A stretch of DNA of 5,179 nt. Origin: Winogradskyella sp. (lineage in GTDB: Bacteria > Bacteroidota > Bacteroidia > Flavobacteriales > Flavobacteriaceae). The stretch is taken from positions 1 through 5,179 of the forward strand of contig JASBSE010000081.1 in assembly GCA_030149115.1 (NCBI GenBank), in the 5' to 3' direction. Shown piece after piece: positions 1-3,409 of the stretch (within the stretch, counting starts at the first letter, position 1; every line of letters starts with the position of its first letter). The position numbers and the translations under genes were made by a program. A model generated the notes under the pieces. The model worked only from the letters and a program-made list of their open reading frames with translations, was not told the DNA's origin and ran no database searches.

Positions 1-92
1 TCTTCCCTTATATCCCTTTAAGAAACTAACAAACAGCAACATATACTTATAGCAACTCTCTGTTTTTTGTTGCATATAACATTTTTGTTTTT
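1..92. other. Gene-free AT-rich stretch at window start
   Basis: No open frame of useful length and no recognisable gene end is visible here. The only structure is weak: GCAAC at 52-56 and at 37-41 could pair with GTTGC at 69-73, with T-runs in and after the loop. This might be the remains of a terminator for a gene lying to the left of the window, but the stem is too short to call one. Confidence 0.5.
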
Positions 93-136
93 CATAGGAT
101 ATGTATAGGGTATCTATAGGACTGGTATAGGGGAGA
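93..136 (+). repeat. Four TATAGG-type hexamers with exact 11-bp period
   Basis: CATAGG at 93 and TATAGG at 104, 115 and 126 are spaced exactly 11 bp apart, while the five bases between them differ. The conserved hexamer therefore recurs about once per helical turn. This could be a decayed 11-bp tandem repeat or a row of protein-binding half-sites on one face of the DNA. Only the spacing is seen directly; any binding function is inference. The next unit upstream (position 82) does not match, so the array has four units. Confidence 0.6.
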
Positions 137-241
137 GATTGGGGAGTGATGAATGAGGAATGATGATGTTAGATGTGAGATGTGAGATTTTAGATTTTAG
201 ATTGATGAGTGAGGAATGATTAATGATTAATGATGATTTTC
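137..241 (+). repeat. Degenerate heptamer array, 15 units, C-free strand
   Basis: The stretch can be read as fifteen 7-bp units in register without any insertion or deletion. They run GATTGGG, GAGTGAT, GAATGAG, GAATGAT, GATGTTA, GATGTGA twice, GATTTTA twice, GATTGAT, GAGTGAG, GAATGAT, TAATGAT twice, and finally GATTTTC. Thirteen of the fifteen start with GA. Adjacent identical pairs suggest growth by slippage followed by point mutation. The + strand has no C from 123 to 240. Heptameric short tandem repeats are known from filamentous cyanobacteria (the STRR class); a link to those is only an analogy. Confidence 0.75.
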
Positions 242-279
242 ACCTTTGCTAAAGCTTCGATGATTGGGGATGTGGGGAT
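237..279 (+). repeat. Dispersed repeat element A, copy 1
   Basis: This 43-bp stretch aligns without gaps to 351-393 (about 36 of 43 identical), and its first 34 bases align to 534-567 (about 32 of 34 identical). The core is a TTTTCA start, then CTTTGCT, an AAGCTTC block and a G-rich GATTGGGGA end. The G-rich end runs directly into a heptamer array, as it does in copy 3. No open frame is shared by the copies, so this is a non-coding intergenic repeat. Confidence 0.7.
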
Positions 280-325
280 TTACGATTGACGAATTACGAT
301 TTGGGATTTTTGATTTGGGATTGTC
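277..325 (+). repeat. Second heptamer array, 7 units of GATTnnn type
   Basis: Seven consecutive 7-bp units are in register: GATTTAC, GATTGAC, GAATTAC, GATTTGG, GATTTTT, GATTTGG and GATTGTC. The first four positions are nearly constant and the last three vary. Its start has the same modulo-7 phase as the array at 137-241, separated by 140 bp (20 x 7), which may be chance. It leads straight into the diverged hairpin element at 319-349. Confidence 0.7.
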
Positions 326-349
326 GCAGTTTCATTTTGAAATTGCTTC
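319..349 (+). repeat. Diverged copy of hairpin element H
   Basis: The GATTGTCGCAGTTT start resembles GATTGCCGCAGTTT of the copy at 425-465. The sequence folds as CAGTTTCA (327-334), loop TTT, TGAAATTG (338-345), an 8-bp stem with one G-T wobble. The outer stem seen in the other two copies is not kept. I treat it as a decayed member of the same family; the assignment is moderate. Confidence 0.45.
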
Positions 350-350
350 T

Positions 351-393
351 TTTTCACCTTCGCTTAAGCTTCAGTGAATGGGGACGCGGGGAT
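351..393 (+). repeat. Dispersed repeat element A, copy 2
   Basis: This copy aligns without gaps to 237-279. Its differences are scattered substitutions, including two T-to-C changes in the G-rich end (GACGCGG in place of GATGTGG). The bases just upstream (ATTGCTTCTTTTTCA) also resemble those upstream of copy 3 (ATTCCTGCTTTTTCA), so the repeat unit probably extends some 12 bp further left in copies 2 and 3. Confidence 0.65.
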
Positions 394-424
394 GGTCGAA
401 GCCTGATGTTGTTTCATGTTTTAT

Positions 425-465
425 TATGAGATTGCCGCAGTTTTCTGTGAAAACTTCGCAATGAC
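425..465 (+). repeat. Hairpin element H, copy 1
   Basis: This is a 41-bp element repeated at 626-666 with two substitutions. It folds into an imperfect hairpin: ATTGC (431-435) with GCAAT (458-462) outside, and AGTTTTC (439-445) with GAAAACT (449-455) inside, loop TGT. It resembles the widespread intergenic repeat class that starts GAGATTGC and ends CGCAATGAC, found in several bacterial groups; that comparison is from memory. It could be a mobilised palindromic (REP/MITE-like) unit or form structured RNA if transcribed. Confidence 0.75.
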
Positions 466-470
466 GAGCT

Positions 471-496
471 ACTGTCAGACTGAGCTTGTCGAAGTT
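471..496 (+). repeat. CTGAGCTTGTCGAAG-type dispersed repeat
   Basis: The 15-mer CTGAGCTTGTCGAAG sits at 480-494. The same word, or its reverse complement CTTCGACAAGCTCAG, is to my knowledge a very common intergenic repeat in Bacteroidota and some other phyla, usually as part of a small palindrome. Here only one arm is clear. A fragment GTCGAAG also occurs at 395-401. The family identification is from memory, and its function is unknown to me. Confidence 0.5.
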
Positions 497-533
497 ATTG
501 TGTTCTTAGTGTACTTGTAATGAGATTCCTGCT

Positions 534-567
534 TTTTCATCTTTGCTGAAGCTTCGATGATTGGGGA
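534..567 (+). repeat. Dispersed repeat element A, copy 3
   Basis: It matches copy 1 at about 32 of 34 positions, closer than copy 2 does, although it lies further away. It includes the 8-bp palindrome GAAGCTTC (548-555), of which copies 1 and 2 keep only AAGCTTC. Its G-rich end runs directly into the GATTAGG heptamer array. Confidence 0.7.
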
Positions 568-610
568 ATTAGGAAATAGGGATTAGGGATTAGGGATTAG
601 GGATTAGGGG
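567..610 (+). repeat. GATTAGG heptamer array, G-quadruplex-prone
   Basis: Two diverged units (AATTAGG, AAATAGG) are followed by four perfect GATTAGG units at 581-608 and two more Gs. The four G-runs at 586-588, 593-595, 600-602 and 607-610 are separated by identical ATTA loops. This meets the usual rule for an intramolecular G-quadruplex (four runs of at least three G with loops of 1-7) on the + strand, the coding strand of the downstream gene. The likeness to eukaryotic telomere repeats is superficial: the unit is seven bases long and the array is short and internal. Confidence 0.8.
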
Positions 611-625
611 TTTTGATTGTTCTAC

Positions 626-666
626 TATGAGATTGCCACAGTTTTCTATGAAAACTTCGCAATGAC
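626..666 (+). repeat. Hairpin element H, copy 2
   Basis: It is identical to 425-465 at 39 of 41 positions. Both substitutions (G to A) fall outside the paired arms, one in the internal loop and one in the terminal triloop. Both stems (632-636 with 659-663, and 640-646 with 650-656) are fully kept. It is the last repeat before the AT-rich promoter region of the 916-3168 gene. Confidence 0.75.
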
Positions 667-770
667 TGTAATGATGGTTTGGAATGCTTACTTTTTTAAG
701 TTAAAACGTATTTTAATCTCAAAATTTTAAACACTTTTTAAAGAATTTCTAGCATTCACCTACATTTTTA

Positions 771-799
771 TTGTTAACTCATTATTATTTATATATTTG
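771..799 (+). promoter_or_regulatory. Bacteroidota-type promoter for the 750-aa gene
   Basis: TATATTTG at 792-799 matches the Bacteroidota -7 consensus TAnnTTTG exactly. A TTG at 771-773 lies 18 bases upstream, within the usual -33 spacing. Transcription would start near 806, giving an AT-rich leader of about 110 nt before the ATG at 916. The octamer TTGTTAAC occurs twice, at 771-778 (over the -33) and 797-804 (over the end of the -7), 26 bp apart, and might be a regulator site. The start site is a prediction. Confidence 0.6.
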
Positions 800-915
800 T
801 TAACACCCCTAACATTAGTTTAATTTTTGAAGGATTTACTTAATATTAATTTATTACCACCCTTATTAATTAACTACAAATCAAATAATTATTCTGTTTA
901 CCAAAACAATTTATT

Positions 916-3168
916 ATGAAAAAAATTACGTTTGCAATTTTATTAATGGGCAACTTTATTTTTGCTCAATCTAACCACACGGTAAGCTTCAGCGGAAGCT
1001 CAAGCGACTTTAATGTTGCCGAAAAAATTTGGGGAGGTGATGATGTGGATTATTATGTAACCTTTGATGACACCTATATGTATTTTGGTGCTTTTAGAGT
1101 TAACGGTAGCACTTTTGGAGGTTATGATCACTTCACCATCTACTTAGACAGTGATCCTCAAAGCACATTAACCTCAGGCAATGGTAATACAACAGGAATG
1201 GCATGGGATAGTAATACACCTACACTTCCGTTTAATGCCGACCATAGATTTGCAATAAGAAACAATACCGCAGGGGAATCATTTCACCACAAATATACGG
1301 GAGGATCCTGGCAAGATCAAACCAGTGGGAACGTCTCAAGTTTTAATCAATACACTACAGCTTATGCTCTAGAAATAAGAATACCTAAAACCTCTATAGA
1401 TAGTGCAAATGGTATATATTTTACTATGTACATGTCTTACAATGGTGGTTTTTTTGGCGCCAATGATGGAAGCTACCCAATAAGTATATCTGGATCTACT
1501 GTTTCAGGATATTTTGGAGGTATAGGTATCAATGCTGCTGGATGTACACCCATAAATTCTTCTAACACTCCTATTACCGGCACTTTAACCAACACCAATC
1601 CTACTGCCAATGGAAAATATGCTCATATTGATATTAACTCAGGTGATTTTTCAGTTACTGGAGATATAGAAATTGTCTCTGGTGGAACCAGTACTATTAC
1701 TGCGGGAAATTCCTTAACTGTTGATGGCACATTAACCAACAACGGTGCAATTACGCTAGAGTCTACACCTACAAGTTACTCAAGTCTTATAGCTACAATA
1801 GTAGCGGGTTCGGGTACTGTAAATTATAACCGTAGCGTTAATTCTTATACTAATGATGCCACAAACAATGATAACGACCTCATTTCTGCCCCTGTAACTG
1901 GGCAACCTTTTGGCAGTTTCGCTGATGCCAACACCAATCTTTTAGCTTCTGGAATAGAAAGAGCTTTTGCTCCATTTAATAATACCACAGGCTCTGGAGC
2001 TTACGAAAATTACGACACCACAGATAATGCTTCTACCCTTATTACTCCGGCAACAGGCTATAGAGCCGCAACAACTGATGGAGGTACACTTACGTTTACA
2101 GGAACTGTACAAACTGGTGATGTAAGTATAGACATTAGCACACCTGGAGGAGGTAGTATATGGAACCTTATTGGTAATCCGTACCCATCGTATATAGATG
2201 CCGAAGCCTTTTTAACCCATGTTGTAAGCACAGAAACTTCTGGCGAACGAAATATAGACCTATTAGATAATACTTCTGGTATTTATGGTTATGATGGTGA
2301 TGCCTCAGACGGTTGGACTGTTATTACACTCGCTAATGATGCTGGGCAATTAATTGCACCTGGGCAAGGTTTTTTTGTTGCTGCAGACAGCAATGATGTT
2401 AGTGCACACAACATAGAGTTTACCACAGCAATGCGTAGCACAGGGTCTAGTGATGATTTTATTGAAAATCGCTCTAGCCAACTCACGTATTTAAAACTCA
2501 ATGCGGCTACCGCAAACCACAGCTATAATACCGAGTTTTATTTTGATGCCGATGCCAGCCTAGGTTTAGATCCTGGTTATGACGCTCAGATTTGGGGAGG
2601 TACTGCTCCAAATTTTGCGCTGTATTCAAATTTAGTTCAGGACAATACTGGTATGCCTATTGCTTTACAAGCTTTAAACACAACAGATTTGGCTAACACA
2701 GTTATTCCGTTAGGTGTTAATGCAAATGCTGGTGAGCAGCTAACGTTTACAATATCTGAAACCACATTACCGAGTACTGTAAATGTTTATTTAGACGATA
2801 CCTTAAATAATACAACGACATTGTTAAACACGTCTGATTATGTGATTAACCCAATATCTGATATTACTGGTACAGGAAGATTCTATATTAGATTTGCTCA
2901 GCAAGCCTTATCTACTACAGATGTAGATTTTGACAACCTTAAGATCTACACCAAAACAACTCCAAGAGCACTATATGTGCATGGAGTATTACAAGGTGAG
3001 ACTACTGCAAAAGTGTATGACTTACAAGGTCGCTTAGTACACCACTCTGTATTAAACAGTAATAACTTAGTGAACCAAATAGATGCTTCTGATTTTTCTG
3101 ATGGTGTTTATGTGGTGACCTTAAGTAATGGAGTACAAGAGAAATCTCAAAAAGTGATTATTAGATAA
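916..3168 (+). CDS. T9SS type A sorting domain-containing surface protein
   Basis: A 750-residue exported protein of unknown function, probably anchored to the cell surface or released through the type IX secretion system. Residues 1-17 form a signal peptide (MKK, hydrophobic core, cleavage likely at FA|Q). Residues about 20-205 look like a beta-sandwich domain with YVTFDDTYMYFGAF and DHFTIYLDSDP motifs, reminiscent of CBM9/DOMON-type folds; this is a tentative reading and no ligand can be named. The only cysteine is C210. Residues about 230-300 are a Thr/Asn/Gly-rich beta linker. From about 288 a flavobacterial stalk begins, with NNDNDLISAPV (317-327), WNLIGNPYPS (416-425), PGQGFF (482-487) and an MRSTG block from 506. 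Residues about 675-750 are the type A sorting tail with KVYDLQGRLV, DGVYVVTL and a final KVIIR. The ATG at 916 is chosen because it opens the signal peptide; it has no Shine-Dalgarno, as is normal in this phylum. Catalytic residues are not apparent. Confidence 0.9.
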   Translation: MKKITFAILLMGNFIFAQSNHTVSFSGSSSDFNVAEKIWGGDDVDYYVTFDDTYMYFGAFRVNGSTFGGYDHFTIYLDSDPQSTLTSGNGNTTGMAWDSNTPTLPFNADHRFAIRNNTAGESFHHKYTGGSWQDQTSGNVSSFNQYTTAYALEIRIPKTSIDSANGIYFTMYMSYNGGFFGANDGSYPISISGSTVSGYFGGIGINAAGCTPINSSNTPITGTLTNTNPTANGKYAHIDINSGDFSVTGDIEIVSGGTSTITAGNSLTVDGTLTNNGAITLESTPTSYSSLIATIVAGSGTVNYNRSVNSYTNDATNNDNDLISAPVTGQPFGSFADANTNLLASGIERAFAPFNNTTGSGAYENYDTTDNASTLITPATGYRAATTDGGTLTFTGTVQTGDVSIDISTPGGGSIWNLIGNPYPSYIDAEAFLTHVVSTETSGERNIDLLDNTSGIYGYDGDASDGWTVITLANDAGQLIAPGQGFFVAADSNDVSAHNIEFTTAMRSTGSSDDFIENRSSQLTYLKLNAATANHSYNTEFYFDADASLGLDPGYDAQIWGGTAPNFALYSNLVQDNTGMPIALQALNTTDLANTVIPLGVNANAGEQLTFTISETTLPSTVNVYLDDTLNNTTTLLNTSDYVINPISDITGTGRFYIRFAQQALSTTDVDFDNLKIYTKTTPRALYVHGVLQGETTAKVYDLQGRLVHHSVLNSNNLVNQIDASDFSDGVYVVTLSNGVQEKSQKVIIR

Positions 3169-3197
3169 TCATTATTGTAACATTAAGAAATTAAGAA

Positions 3198-3229
3198 AAA
3201 AAAGCGCGACTTAACAGTTGCGCTTTTTT
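3198..3229 (+). terminator. Intrinsic terminator after the 750-aa gene
   Basis: A 13-bp stem with one G-T wobble pairs AAAAAAGCGCGAC (3198-3210) with GTTGCGCTTTTTT (3217-3229) around the loop TTAACA. The GC core is followed by a T-run and preceded by an A-run, so it could also work for transcripts from the opposite strand. It begins 29 bases after the TAA stop and separates the two genes into different transcripts. Confidence 0.9.
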
Positions 3230-3293
3230 AATTCAATAAGGAGCAAACACCAAAAATTAAGATACTTTTATTAAAAAATTTCTAAAGTTATAG

Positions 3294-3323
3294 ATTAACA
3301 GTTTGTTAATATTGCAAACTGTT
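3294..3323. promoter_or_regulatory. Overlapping inverted repeats, candidate operator
   Basis: A perfect 9-bp inverted repeat, AACAGTTTG (3297-3305) and CAAACTGTT (3315-3323) with a 9-base spacer, has 18-bp centre-to-centre half-site spacing, close to two helical turns. A second perfect inverted repeat, ATTAAC-N5-GTTAAT (3294-3310), overlaps its left arm. A third ACAGTTT half-site follows at 3333-3339. The block abuts the -33 position of the downstream promoter, where a dimeric regulator could act. No T-run follows, so a terminator is unlikely. The regulator is unknown. Confidence 0.5.
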
Positions 3324-3350
3324 CATAGATTTACAGTTTCCATATCTTTG
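3322..3350 (+). promoter_or_regulatory. Promoter for the lamin-tail protein gene
   Basis: TATCTTTG at 3343-3350 is an exact match to the TAnnTTTG -7 consensus. At the expected -33 distance there is only TTC (3322-3324), a weak match to TTG. The right arm of the inverted repeat ends exactly there. A weak -33 element with an adjacent palindrome is compatible with an activator- or repressor-controlled promoter. The predicted leader is about 50 nt. Confidence 0.5.
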
Positions 3351-3409
3351 AATCCCATTTCTACCTACATACGCGCCTGCATATAAATTATAAACATAAT
3401 ATAAATTAT

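Noticed and set aside
1..80. Terminator of an upstream gene from GCAAC/GTTGC pairing
   Set aside because: The stem is five bases, the T-runs are mostly in the loop, and no coding end is visible upstream.
567..610. Telomere or chromosome end
   Set aside because: The GATTAGG units are few, internal and heptameric, with normal genes downstream. Nothing suggests a linear replicon end.
237..666. CRISPR array
   Set aside because: The repeated blocks are of two types, imperfect, and separated by unequal spacers containing other repeats. No cas gene is present.
137..666. Insertion sequence or complete mobile element
   Set aside because: There is no transposase frame, no pair of terminal inverted repeats and no target-site duplication. 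The dispersed repeats could at most be non-autonomous relics.
681..757. Inverted repeat GAATGCT (681-687) / AGCATTC (751-757)
   Set aside because: It is seven bases with a spacer of over 60 bases in AT-rich sequence. This is expected by chance and shows no further structure.
800..915. Riboswitch or structured leader before the 750-aa gene
   Set aside because: The leader is almost pure A/T with no stable stems or recognisable aptamer motifs.
2289..2501. 70-codon open frame on the minus strand
   Set aside because: It lies entirely inside the well-supported 750-aa coding sequence, has no signal or domain of its own, and no promoter is seen for it. It is a shadow frame.
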